Source: Amblyomma americanum (lineage: Eukaryota; Arthropoda; Arachnida; Ixodida; Ixodidae). Taken from it: a stretch of 64,000 nt of DNA. Under the pieces are notes generated by a model. It saw only the letters and a list, made by a program, of their open reading frames with translations. It made no database searches and had not been told where the DNA came from. This document shows, one piece after another, positions 1 to 13,100 of the stretch. A program made the position numbers and the translations under genes. The stretch spans positions 111,922,880-111,986,879 of the forward strand of contig NC_135497.1 in NCBI RefSeq assembly GCF_052857255.1. Reading direction: 5' to 3'. Within the stretch, counting starts at the first letter, position 1. Every line of letters begins with the position of its first letter.

Positions 1-938
1 TTGTGCTGTGGGGAAAAATTTTGGACAGTTTTTTTTTTTTTGCTTGGATCGAAATTTCATATACGTCCATCTGCCGCTTTGTTCGCCCCATCTATCCATC
101 CGTCCCCTACAGAAGTACACAGTCAGCCACGCTCATGTGTCCGGTTGTTTAGCATGCATCGTTTCCTTCGATGCGCGTTTGCTATATCACAGCGCGATCC
201 TACGATTTTGTGATAGTCGATGGCAGTGGCTAATCACAGTGAGATAAAGCGAACATGCTGAACACCTTAGCCCTGAAGCTCAGGTGCACGTTTTTTACAT
301 GGGGCTAAAAAAAACTCGCAGGTCGGTCACGATAGAGTATGTAATGCAAATGTTTAACAGTGGGGGGAGAGGGGTCAGGAATTTTTTCTCCCAATCTCAA
401 GCTCACTAAATCACTTAGGGGTCTGAAGTTTCTCTACTTTTTCTTTTTTCATATTAAAAAATGAGTTTTAAAAAATGGTGCAAAATGAAAAACCAGTGCC
501 ATTCTTTATATGGTAGCATTCCTTTAAAATATAGCAAAATTAAGCAAAATATTTTCACAGCTGTGTGCTCTGGGCATTCCTAAGGCCACATAACAAAAAA
601 TTGGAAAAATTATTCTTATTTTCCTAACGATAGTTTTCCTAAGTAAGTATAGTAATCGTTGTCACAAGTGTTGCACAGCGTGCTTCATACTTATTTTCAA
701 ATAATGAAATTTGCCAGAGATTGTCCCAGAAGCGATGTGAACCAGCCCCACGAGTTTCAATAAAATTGAGCGAGTGGTTCAAAAGTTTACTTGTTAGGGT
801 AAAGAGGAGTTGCAGTTAAGGTGCAAAGCTGGGAATGCTGCAGGCTAATTACAAAGTGTTGTCTGTGGGATTTGGACCTGTGCGTTAGCAATCAGAATGA
901 AGCTTCAGCGAGCTTTCTTATGTTGTTTTTTTTAACAG
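1..938. other. AT-rich intron of PCIF1, no recognisable feature
   Basis: No exon with a matching phase, no TIR pair and no coding similarity was recognised. It presumably belongs to the intron preceding the first exon in the window. Confidence 0.5.
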
Positions 939-1101
939 GAACGGCTGGCTCATCTGAAGAAGCAGTGCCAGCCTCATCTAATCCAAGCAGCCCGCTCTTC
1001 AGTGGAAGGAATATGTGCCAAAATCTTTCACATGTCTGTTGACAATGTGAAGAAAATACGCGAAAAACATTGGTCCATTCTCAACCAACATGGCATTGAA
1101 G
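939..1101 (+). CDS. PCIF1: PCIF1 exon 1 in window
   Basis: Follows a T-rich tract ending AACAG and begins GAA in phase 0; ends on the first base of a codon before GTGTGT. Encodes 54 residues, [20 protein letters not shown] onward to NQHGIE, matching the helical region upstream of the PCIF1 methyltransferase core. At least one earlier coding exon must exist outside the window because it opens mid-protein. Confidence 0.9.
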
Positions 1102-4100
1102 GTGTGTGCAAGGACTGCTTCAGTTTTGCAGTAATGATAGAGGGTGTGCGAATGCTATTTAGATTTTGAATTTGGATATCTAGCAGTTGAATTCACAAAT
1201 AATTTGGAACTCTAAGTACAGTAAAAGCTCGTTAATTCGAACTCGGTTAATTCGAACTGATGCCTGGGTCCCAGCACTGCCCTGTGTATTTAATGGGGGA
1301 AACTCCCGATAATTCGAACAAGTCAGCATCCGCTACGGTTAATTCGAACTAGGAGCCACTGGCTGACACCACTCCTCGTAGGTAGAAGTTGACCCATAGC
1401 AAGTAAAAGATGCTCCAAATTTACCAGACATGTAAAACAATGGAAAAAAAAAAAAAAGCCGGGGCCGGGTGCACGAGGCTTATGGAGCCCGCGTTCCGGT
1501 GCATGCTGTAGCAGGTTTTCGCTGCCGGAGCACTCGCCCGCGCCGATGATGCTTAGGTGCGAGCCGTTCCAGGTTTTTGTTGTGCTGCTGTCGCTGGGTC
1601 GCAATCACGTCGTGTAAACAACGTAGCATGGCGGTTCGGGCGATGACGACTTTTGTTGGTGCCGCGAGCGCGAGCTACGTGGACAGCAGCATGGAGATGT
1701 TGGAGCCATTGAGTGACACTGATATAATTGAGGCTGCATGCTCTCAGCAGACATCGCAGGGCTCACATGCAGTGAGAACAGCTGACAGTGATAAGTCTGA
1801 CGGCGGCAACGAGACTGTGCCACCGCCAAGTGCACATAAAGTAGTGTCGTCGATCGATGTTGCAGCATGCCACTTCTCTGTCAGTGAGTACTCTCACGTT
1901 GCACAAGAGCTTTGGGCAAGCTGCAGATGATGCTGATGGAGTCTCGGCAGAATAAACACACAAATGCACTTCGCCGATTACTTTTAATTTTGACACCCCT
2001 TCCCCGCAAATAAACATGTTTTGGAGCATAAATAGCATCCTATATTCCAGCACTAAAGCTAGTTGCTCACGCGAATTCATTCCAGTACTTGTTCCTGACA
2101 CATAACTGGCCAATCAATTTGTTTCATTTGTCACTAGGACCAGATGAATTTAATTCTCGGAATATGCCCGCCACAAACGTGTAGTAGCGCCTAGCTCGCG
2201 ATAACTAGTCTAGATGTGACTGTTTCGGGTTCTGCCCGCTCGGTGGGGTGCTATAACCACTAATTCTAGCGCCCATTCGATATTTCGAACTTCGCTTAAT
2301 TAGAACAATTTTCCAGTCTCCTTCGAGTTCGAATTAACGAGCTTTTACTGTAGTTATCTGTACAGCGAGTTTCAAATCTCGGAGGCTATGATGCTTGCTT
2401 ACTTGCGCTGAATAAGATGTTGCTTGTTTATGAGATGTTGCTTATTTGCTTATACTTGTCATTTCCTGTGTATTCGGAAATGGTCATTAAAAAACACTAG
2501 GGCCTTGCAAACAAAGGAAAAAAATTCCTGTAATCAGTGGGAGGCACGCTGACTGCTCCGATCGATAAGTGTAATTTTTATTAAAAATTTGGTGATATCT
2601 AAAAATTTTGATTTCAAAATTTTGAGTTAAATCAATTTTCAGTTGTTCTTAATTGTGTAGGCAGAGTGAGGCAAAGGCAGTGCTTGAATTTCTTCTGTGC
2701 TCCTGTTTCAAAGATTGTGTGTGTGCAGATGTGCATATGTGCTTTTGTTTTGGCCTGTGTTTCTAATATATTCTAGCCTCCCTATCACGATTAGTCTATC
2801 CTGGATATATCGAACTCAAAGGGGATTGCAAAAAGTTCAGTACAGTCAAACATTGATGTAACGAGCATGATTATTATGAACTATTGTCTGTGTCAAACTG
2901 TTCATAATTATTTTTACCACATGCAATGCTTGCTCTATATTGAAACGGGGCGACGCTTCCGCCCAAAGAAAACCACACCAGGTCGGAGAGAGCCCAAGAA
3001 ACACCGCCCGGCGGGCTCCAATCTTTATCTTCATCTGCGCGCGGCGCGCTCCCCGCGCCTCATCTTCCTCGGCGCAGGGCACATGGTGGTGCAAGCCGCG
3101 CCCGGCGTACAGTTCGTTTCCGCAATGCTTTTGTCAGTGAAGTGAGCAAAGCACACCACGCAAGGGCTACTCTTAGGCTTTCATCAGTTAGGTTGGCTTC
3201 ACCGCATGACAAGCTGTCCATCGAAAGCTACCTTTTATGCATGACAGCAGTGATGCTTGCGAACTGAATTCGGGAGATCGAAGGCCGTCCTCATGCGCCC
3301 ATGTTCATCTCGTCATGTGGTTGTGCAGTGCTAGTGCAACCAGCAGGTGCTTAGGAGTGCGCAGCCAACCCGTTTCCATGCATGAAAAGTGATTGCTGGA
3401 ACGCTATTAAGAGAAGTACCATTTGCAGGAGCGCAGTACTGTTCGATATATTGCATGTTTTGTGAATGGTAGTTCGATAAACGCGAAGAACAATGCTATA
3501 CTTTTGCATGTGATTTTAAAGGGAGTGTTCTGACTGTTCGATATAAGAAATAATGCAACACATTCGGGTTCGATATATCCAGTGTCGACAGTATCGCCTA
3601 AAAGACAAACATGACAGGACACTGTACAGTGGAATTGTGATGATTGAAACTCTCTTATATTTGCAGATAATTGAAACTGGCACTCAGCTGCCATCAGTGT
3701 CATATGTATTTGAATGGGTAAATTTCCCATTTAATTTTAGCCATTTAAGATGTGAAACAAGTCTTCCATTGGTGCAGGCTGTTGCTTGTAAATATTTCAT
3801 CGCAGAACGCTGCTTTCACGCTTTGCTAGATGACATGTTGTGATGCTGTATACGCCAGTGAGCCACAGTGTGCAACTGCCAGAAACCACAATTTGTCAGC
3901 TATGTAGACCCTGCATGTGCCCATCAATTGTCCAGTGCTGGGGAGGGCTCCTTGAAGGCGCACACATTTTGGGACAAAGTCCAGATGTGAAAGGAAACAT
4001 ACATAATGGAAGAGCACATGCAAGGTCATCCACAGTGAAAGTTGAAAGAACACAGACAGGCTGGAAGAGCATCTACTCATTCATACATTTAATTTATGTG

Positions 4101-7100
4101 GTCACTCTGCATTTTAAATGCTAACTGTTGTGGCGGTCATTATGTGGGAGGGTTTTTTTTTTTTTTGCCATGTGTCTATGAGCAATTGGACAGAGGGCCT
4201 TCAACTTACCAGCTTGTCAGAGAACTCAACAGAGTTAACATTGAAGCGAGCCCTCCATACTTATTTACCCTATGCACTATGGGTGTATGTAAGGAAAGCA
4301 TTTGCCCTCACATGGCAGGTCCTTTTTATGTGTCCGTGCACAAATATGAATGCTTTGTTTGTGCACAAATTTGCTAAACCAACAATCCCAGCCATGGCTA
4401 TGTTGTTATATGATCAAAATGCGAAAGCACCCTTGTAAAAAGTTGTTACTGTGCAGCGCGTGCATATTCTTCCCCTCTTGTGCTCGGATTTCAGTGCACA
4501 TTGACTACCACATGTGGCTTTGTTGTTTGTATTTGTTTATTTATTACTGCTGGTTGTTTGTATTTGTTTATTTATTACGGCTGCCTGTTGGCAGCCAAGG
4601 TAGGACTACTTGCAGAACAGTAAACCAAACAAACACTCGCACTGTCCACATAAAAATTATAAAATGAACCCTTTCAAGAAACAGACGTGACCGAAAAAAA
4701 AAAAATAAGGAGCATCAAAAGTAGTTAAAACAGTGTATGTAGTCTCTCGTCTCAAAATAGTACAGTATTCTGCATCTTTATAGTGAATACTTCAAAAATT
4801 TTCCCGTCTCAACCACTAGCTTATTTGCGGTGAAACTGTGCACAGGGCTTGTGTATTATAATAACTTTTGTCTTATAGCAAGTTTGACAACGGTACTTAC
4901 TTAGTTCAGCCGCGCATGAGGCAAACCTGTAACCGCCTGCACCGAGATCGACGAACTGAAAAGCTGCCAGTGCTGGGTTGCCGCTGAAGGGCAGCAATGG
5001 CACCATCAAAGGAATCGCGCACCTTGCAAAGCTCGCCTCGGCGCCTTTCGTGTCGTGATGCTTTCCTCTACAGAAACAGATGGCACCACCACCGCCCTTC
5101 GGCGTTGGCAGCTTTTGGTTTGTTGATCCCGGCGCAGACGATTATGGGTTTGCGTCATGTGCGGTTGAACCAGGTAAGTACCATTATTGACATTGCTGCA
5201 ATGCAAAATTTACATAATACCCAAGCACTGTGTGCAGTTTCATTGTAAACGAGGCAGCGGTTCAGACGGGAAAATTTTAAAATGTCTTCACGACAAAGAT
5301 GCACAGTACTGCATAAATGAAAAAGAAAGGGAGAAAAAAGTACACGTACGAACTAATACCTCTTTAAAGCAAGAAGAGAAAAAAGAAGTACCATATACCA
5401 TAGTTACTTAATTCTAACGTGCCCTTGATTGTTTCAGGGTCATTTTTGAAGCTCGGAAAAAAAAAAAAGTGCAGTGACTTCAATTGCAACACACACCAGA
5501 TTTTTATCCTTAGATAAAGAAATAGGTATGTGAGGCCACCCGATTGCCACTTGCCTCCATGCACAAGGTCACCTTAAAGGTGACCTTTTCTTAGCTTGTC
5601 CCTTCACGCCATTGTCATTGTCCATAGTACAGAACTTGGCAGCACGCCGATAACGTCATGGCGTGTTTATCTTTCGATGGGAGTTCCGGTGGCGGTGCTG
5701 TGCTCTGCGAACATGGCGGAGCGCCATGACACTTGTGCAATGGGGCTGCCAGGCTGCGCCACCCTGTGCTTGGGCTAGCAGACTAGCCCAGATAGTACCA
5801 GTGGCTGCTGTAATTTAGTGTATAGCTTGAATGTTTTGGTTACTTACTGCATTCTCTCTGTTCATTTTTTCCAAGCGACCATTTCAGCAGTAAAAAGTGA
5901 TTGAAGGAATTTTAAAATGTTGCATTTGTGTACCGTGCAGAGATCACCAGCCCATTGCATGTGACAAACCCAAAGAAAGTGTTTTGCTACCCGGTTCAAT
6001 TCGCCATCTCATCACCCCGGTTACCAGCTGTGGATGTGCTCACAGACAAAGACAGCACCTTGCTGCGCTACAAGGGGGAAGTTGTGCGCATCAACACACT
6101 TTACTTTCAGAAGCTGGTGAGCCGGCAGTGTTTTAGCCTAGCTCGATGCTGCCTTTCTGCTTTTCGTTCATTTCAGTATCTTGAGTATTATAAAATGGGT
6201 ATAAAGTTGCAAGGAATATTTTTTTTTATTCTTGTCCACATTTTAAGACATCTTTGCAGAGGCCTGTAGTATGCATTCGTGCAGCTTTTATATCATTCCT
6301 TACTGTTACTGCATTTGATGTATGCATAGTTCATGTAGTTCATGTAAGTGTGCATCAAAGTGGCAGCATAGCAGATCCCTTTTATCCACCGCTGTGAGAG
6401 CCAACAGCTTACACCAACAGGCATCAACATTTATTAAATCGTTCATACAACTGGATTGTTTTCATGGCTAAACAATCACAGTTTGGTGGAACAACTTTAA
6501 GATTCAGTGATAGAATTGATACTGACAGTAAGGAGGGGACAATCATTATTCATTGTCATGGCTCAATATGTACTGTGCAGCACTGATCCTTTCATGTGTG
6601 AACAGTGGACTACGCCATGCAATATGCTAATCCCCTTTTATACCTGTGTGTCTCTTGTAATACACTATAGTTAGAGTTTGGACTTTTCAGTTTAATCAGG
6701 AAAAAAAAATTATAAAAGTATGCTAAATTCAGTTCTCGACATTTGGTTTTAACCGAAAAAGGTGTGTCTTCTTGGCTTTGAAGACATAGCTAGCTGGCTG
6801 TTGAGTACGAGTTACATTCAGTCAAAGTTGAAAATTAACTAAGTAGGGAAGCCAGGCGTGTGATGCAACGATTATATTTTTGGATAAGGAGTGCAGTAAT
6901 GCGATTTGAGGTATTGCTTTGCTAGCGTGCACGCCTCTGCAGGCTGTTTGTTCAATATCATCACCTGGTTAGAGCAGTTAGTTGGTTATGTAGGTTTATC
7001 AGTTGCATGTTGGCACTGGCACGAAACTGTGCATAGGCTTCACGAAAAAGTATGTTCTGCTGCCGCAGTGATTGAATGGGCAGTTTCATCTCTTCCATCA

Positions 7101-10100
7101 ACACGCATACCACGTGGTGCCCCACCCTCTCGCTCAACCTAGCGTCCAGTGAAACCTCGTTATAGCGAATTGGTAAAAACTCGTAAAATAGTTTGATATA
7201 GCCAAAATTTGTAATTAAAATTTCGCCAAAACTTGAGCTGGAGAAGCGAAATTTAGCCAGCAAAAGATTGGCAATTCGGAGAGACCTTTTCCCTAGTTCT
7301 AGTAGCACGGTTTTAAAGCCGTTCGCGGCGATTGCATGGGCCGCAAAAAAAAAAAAAAAAGTGGCTGATGCAAGTTAGGTTGGCTTACCCACACAGCACC
7401 GCAGCACGCGGCAGCGGCAGGTCAAGCGCCAGCTAGAGGGAGTTCCTTGCATTACAGCAGTGTCGCATGAAAGAAATCAGACACCAGGACAAAAGTTATC
7501 GCCGTTTTGACCACCTCTGTTCCGTGACAATTGATGTGAGCAGAGGATGGCTGCTGGAAAGCTACAGCTGACACCGTGTCACTGTTCCAGGGTGCTATCA
7601 GTGGGTGTGAAAAGTGCAGACGGGTGGCAACCGCCTTGCTACCAGCTGTTCTCTTGGCTTTTGTGGTGCTGCTGGCAAATGTGAGATAAAAGTGTGAACT
7701 GTGGCGGGAGCGCTTGCCACACCACCACCAGTCACCCGTCTAGTGAGGCAAAGCCTGCCACCTGTCATCCATGTGGGCACAACTTGCCGCTCGGCAGTTT
7801 GACATATCTGTTTTATGGCGAACAGTGTTCGATATATAAAGCAAGAAATGCATTTGTTAGTTAAAAATAGCGAGGAAAAGTTCAATACAGCCAATAATTT
7901 GTAATATCAGTATTCGTAATAACGAGGTTTGACTGGATGTCAACTAGCTCTTAACTTCCACATGTATTTTTGTCTGCCAGCTTTTCCATTTAACTTGCGG
8001 TAATTGTTTAATGATTTTAGCACTTTCTCAAAGTACTACCATGTACATTAATTACTGGTAAATAAACTTGTCATGTTGACAAAAATGCTGAGGTGGACTC
8101 TAAGTGACTTTTGACCACACAGGATTGTCACATTAAATCACTCGCAAACGTCAGCCAAATTTGCAAGAAATAAAATCCTAAATGTCCAGCCCCTAGCTAT
8201 AGTATTTGCTGGCAAAGGGCACACAGATCTATAGTGACTTATGCTGCTCATTATGGTGTTATCCGTGTTGCAGGGTTAACATTTTAAGTTTAAAGAAATA
8301 GCAGCGATTGGTAGAATAATGTCACTTACAGGGGCCGCGAACCACCTCTTGCCAAAACAACTTTTCTTTCCTCTCTGATAATTTCTTCTCTCAGCATTGC
8401 TTGTGTCTGGAAACAACAGGGGTATGCCCAATGTGGCATTTACAGTGCTCCCAGAGGTTGGCTTGTAATGCCATAACTTGCATTTTGCTTTCATTTTCTC
8501 ACAAAGTTATCCTGAATGCACTTTCTTCTCATGATAAGAAGCTGACCAATGGTTGTGCTTTGTTGTCATGGTGCAATGAATGGCTGACTGAAGCTTCAAA
8601 AAGATGGGGACAGTGGAAAGGAACACAGGAAAGCACCAACAGTAGCTTGTTCCAAAGCCACTGGGTTTGTTTCTGGGCTGTGCAGCAGGGTCCTTGTAGC
8701 ACCTGGCATTCCAGAGCTCTGGAAAAGTAAGAAGCAGAGTTTACTTTTCCCTTGTAGGTGAGGAGCTCTGGGAATAGAGTGCACTGCCTGGTAGTAACCC
8801 TGGTAGCCTGGGAACTTTTGACAAGGAATGGCACCTATGGTTAAAATCCTGATTGCAGTGGTTGGAAGGTTGTGTTCATCATATTTTATTTTATTGCTTT
8901 TTTTCTCAGTTAACTGCCTTAAAATTCATGTTGCATTCATTCCATGGTACATTTTTGTGGGATTTTATGCACGCACGAAGAAGACTTGCATCAGTCAGCG
9001 AGTTTCTTTAAATGCTAATATGGTGGCGAGACATTGCAGCCTTAAAGAAATAAGCCATCATTTTTTAATTTTCATGGAGCATTCAGTAGAGGACAGCTAT
9101 TTGCTGTGCATACCTGAAAGTTATTTGGACGTCGTGAAGTGAAGACTTACTTGTGATCAGGGAAAAAAGAAAAAGATGTGTGACCTTGGCATTCTGCAGT
9201 TGCCTAACAGGGCTTGTGTAGCCTTTTTGCTATTCTTATTTACCCATAAAATTCTACGTTTGTTCCGCAGGCGTAGCCTTTTTACTATTCTTTTGTGCCC
9301 ATAAAAATTTACGTTTGTTCTCTTATAAAATGGATCTCCACATCTACATTTTCTAGCAAAAATTTATGTCTTGGTGATTATTTTACATAATAAAATAAAT
9401 TTTCTTAATTGATCTTAGCAAAAGGACTAGCAGTACTGCTGGGTTCTAGATTTGTCTTGTCCTAGACCTCCTTATTTCTTTGGTAATGACAACCAACACA
9501 TCTGCTGAGACACGGAACTTTCTGTATTATCAAAGGAAAATGTCCATGAAGAGCAAACTGGTCTTTACAGTGTGCTACCGTCAGACTTGGCATTTGCGAG
9601 TGTTATTTTATCCTGTGGTTGTTCTTTCTTTATTTGTCCTCCTCTTCCCTTGTTTTCTTAATATGTTGTAACTTCATATGTGCTTTTTCTTTCATCTAGG
9701 AACAACTTTATAGGTGGAACTGCACAGATGACCGAAAGTTTGAGAACTTCCTTCCACGTGTTTGGTGCATGGTGAAGAGGTACCAGGTATGTTAATGCAC
9801 TAGTTTGAGTGAGTTCTCGCCATGACTATAAGCCGCTTAACTAATCATTGCTTGTTATATTGTATTGCCTGTTTGGTGCCCAGTTTCAGTTTGGCATGAC
9901 TAAGGAAAAAAAATGAGCCCATTGATACAAACTCTGTTGCAACAAAAGACCTTTGCCTCACGTCTTCATTTCAGCATGACCTGCAGTGTGTATGACACAC
10001 ATATTACCATAAAAACTAGTTAATTTGGATGTCAACAGACCTGAAAAAATGTTTTAATTATCAAATGACTGAAAAAACTACTGCAAAAAACTTCGCATGA

Positions 10101-13100
10101 CAGCAAATTTATTTGGCGGGAAGCTGAGAAATGGTGGCCAGCTTTTGACACGAAACCTGCACAGTAGTGGTGTTCTGCAGTTCTGAGTGGTGCTTAATTG
10201 TACACACATTTCTAGGAACTTTGGGAAAAATTGTTCCAAAATTGTTGGTGCCTCTGTGTGCTCTTTCAGGATGTGGCATGATACTGGTGGTAGCTCCTCA
10301 CATGCTGCATCAACTTCCGATGTTTTGTCGTCCAAGGCACCGAGCATACATTTCACAATCTCATCTCCCATTAGTATGCCTTCCTCCATTAGCACCTGCA
10401 TCTGTGTTGATGCAGTCCACGAGATGATGTCGTCATTCCTTAAATATGTCTGTAGTCATCCGTGCTTTGTGGTTTGCATGATGTCAACAGGAAGATTTTT
10501 TTCTTAAAGCGCCTTGGCATTCCAGTCGTTTTTGTTGTGAGGAGAATCTTCGCTTACTCCTTTCTTACCAACAAGGAATTTCTGTGGGAGGCGATGGTTT
10601 TGTTTGGCATGCTTCGAAGAAAAGTGCGGTTTTGTTTGCTCTGTAAATATCTTCAGGCTCAAATTCTGCGACATGCTCACAAAGCTCCTTAGTCCTTCAG
10701 TTCTCGGTAGCGTTGTTATCAGTGGCAGCTTTCTTGCTGCACATGCTTTTAAATGACAGTCCATGTCCTCTTAAAGCAACTCAACTATCCGCCAGGTTTT
10801 TTGAAGGTTGTATTCTCCATCTTAATGCAAATCCTTCTTGCGTGCAAACCATGGCACCGCTTGAGAGCAGCAGTGCAGTGGAAATGTCGCCAGTCCATCG
10901 TTCTACGGCTTCTTCCAACTCTGGATGTGGCACTGTTTGCAGGTGCTTTCGCTTTCTGTCAAACTTCTCGCTGTTGTACACTTGCATTATCTCAGGTTCC
11001 ATTTTCACAAAGTGCTCTTTTTCGCATCATATTTATGCTCCCCACAGGGGGACGTCTGCAGCTTGCAGGCGTTGGTGAGTGGCGACACCACAGGATCCCG
11101 AGCATCCGCAGGGACATCCCCACAAAGGGATGATGGTGAACAGTGCATCACCACGGACCCGAGCACCCACGCCTACGCCTAGCCGTGCGTGGCAACGCCG
11201 TGTCCGGGGAAAAGGGGATCCTGGTGTTTGAGCCGATGCCGAGCGTTTGGACCTGTAAGGCCCCTCGGCGGAGGCAACACACCACTTTGGCCCCAGCTTC
11301 CTGTAGACGGCACCTCCAGCCTGACCAGACCGGGGGAAATCAGCAGTCGCCTTTTCCTATCCTCCCCTCTACCTTTCACTTTCCTACCCCTTTCTCACAA
11401 CTCTCCTGTCTCCTACTCACCTCTAGTCTCTTCCTTTTTTCCTGGCGGCGAGGGTTAACTTTTGTGTGGCCAACCACCCCGAGTTGCGTCATATTGGGTT
11501 ATAGTTGGGGTGTACAGGTGGCGTGGGCAGGACTTGCTTGCATGGATGGATGGATGGATGGAAAAACTTTATTTTTGTCAGAGAGCATGTGTGGACGAAT
11601 CCGTGTCAGATGGCCATCAACCCATGGCTGACGGCGACCTGGGTGGCCCACTCCACGGCCCTAGTCTGGACGACCGGGTCTGAGCTGGCTAACACGGCCT
11701 CCCACTGCTCGAGGGAAGGATCACGCATAATGTCCGCCGGTGGCGGTGCTATGCTACAGCTCCATAATATGTGGTCATAGGTTGCCAATTCGTGACACCA
11801 TTTGCACTCCGGCGGAATGTCCGGGTAGATTTTGCTCAATACGTATGGGTTGAAGAAACATCTAGTCTGCAATCGTCGCCAGACGCATTCTTGCGCCTTC
11901 ACCAATTGCTTGTCCGGGGGTGGGTAAATCCTCCGCTCAAGTCTGAAATGATTAGTAATGTCATGAAAGGATACTAGCCCATCTCTCGTGGACCTTCCCG
12001 GGACGTCCAGCTCACCTACTCGGCTGACGAAACCTCGAGCATTCATGTGAGCCGTCTCGTTCCCAGGGTTCCCAGAGTGTGCAGGTACCCAGACAATTTC
12101 CGTCTCCGTAATCCCTCGCTCCGTGGCCCGATTCAGCAACCGCGCCGCTGTGACAGATATTCTGCCCCTCGCTAAATTTCGGATGGCTGTTTTTGAATCG
12201 CTGAAGATCAGGTCAGCATTACTACTAGTCATAGCTAGTGCTATCGCCGCTTCCTCTGCAGTTTCTGGGGAGCGGGTTTTGACTGATCCAGAGGCGATCA
12301 AGCGTCCTCGCCCGTCCACCACCGCAATTGCAAATGCATCCTTGTCCTTATACTCGGCGACATCTACATAGACTGCCCCGTTGTACTTCCCGTACTTAGC
12401 ATGTAAAGCTTTGGCTCTTGCCTTCCTGCGGTCCTCATGATGTATTGGATGCATGTTCTTGGGCAAAGGTTTTATGTACAAGCCCTTGTGCATTTCCCGC
12501 CTCATCTGAATTTTCGTGTCACCGGCTGGAACGTCAACTCCAATGCCGATCCTTTCCAATATGTCCCTTCCTGCTTTTGTTTTTGAAAGCCTACCGAGCT
12601 GCATCACCAAGTGCGCCTCCCGTAGTTCTTCTAGGGTGTTGTGCACCCCTAATCCCAGCAGCCTTTCGGTAGACGCATTTTGAGGCAACCCAAGGGCCGC
12701 TTTATACGCCTGCCTAATCATAGCCTCCACCTTTCCTTTTTCCGCCGCGTCCAACTTCAAATAAGGCGTCGCATACACTATTCTACTGAGCACAAATGCC
12801 TGCACTAGCTTACACAAGTCTTTTTCCTTAACACCTCTCTTACGATTGGCGATTCTCCTGATTAGCCGCATGGTAGCATTGACCGTATTTTTAAGCCTTT
12901 GCAAGGACTCGCTATTCTTCCTGTTAGTCTGCAGATACATACCCAGGATCCTGATCGTTTGGACCTCAGCGACCGGTACTCCCCCCACTTTCACCTCTAA
13001 AGGTGGTGGCGGCGTATAGTGCCTCGCATGTATCCCTCTTGGTTTATCCCTCAGAACAAAAAGCTCGGACTTGGGCTGAGAGCACGAGAGTCCTGCTTCC

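Noticed and set aside
4350..4667. 105-codon ORF with hydrophobic runs
   Set aside because: The hydrophobicity comes from T-rich tandemly duplicated intron sequence; no conserved domain or splice support.
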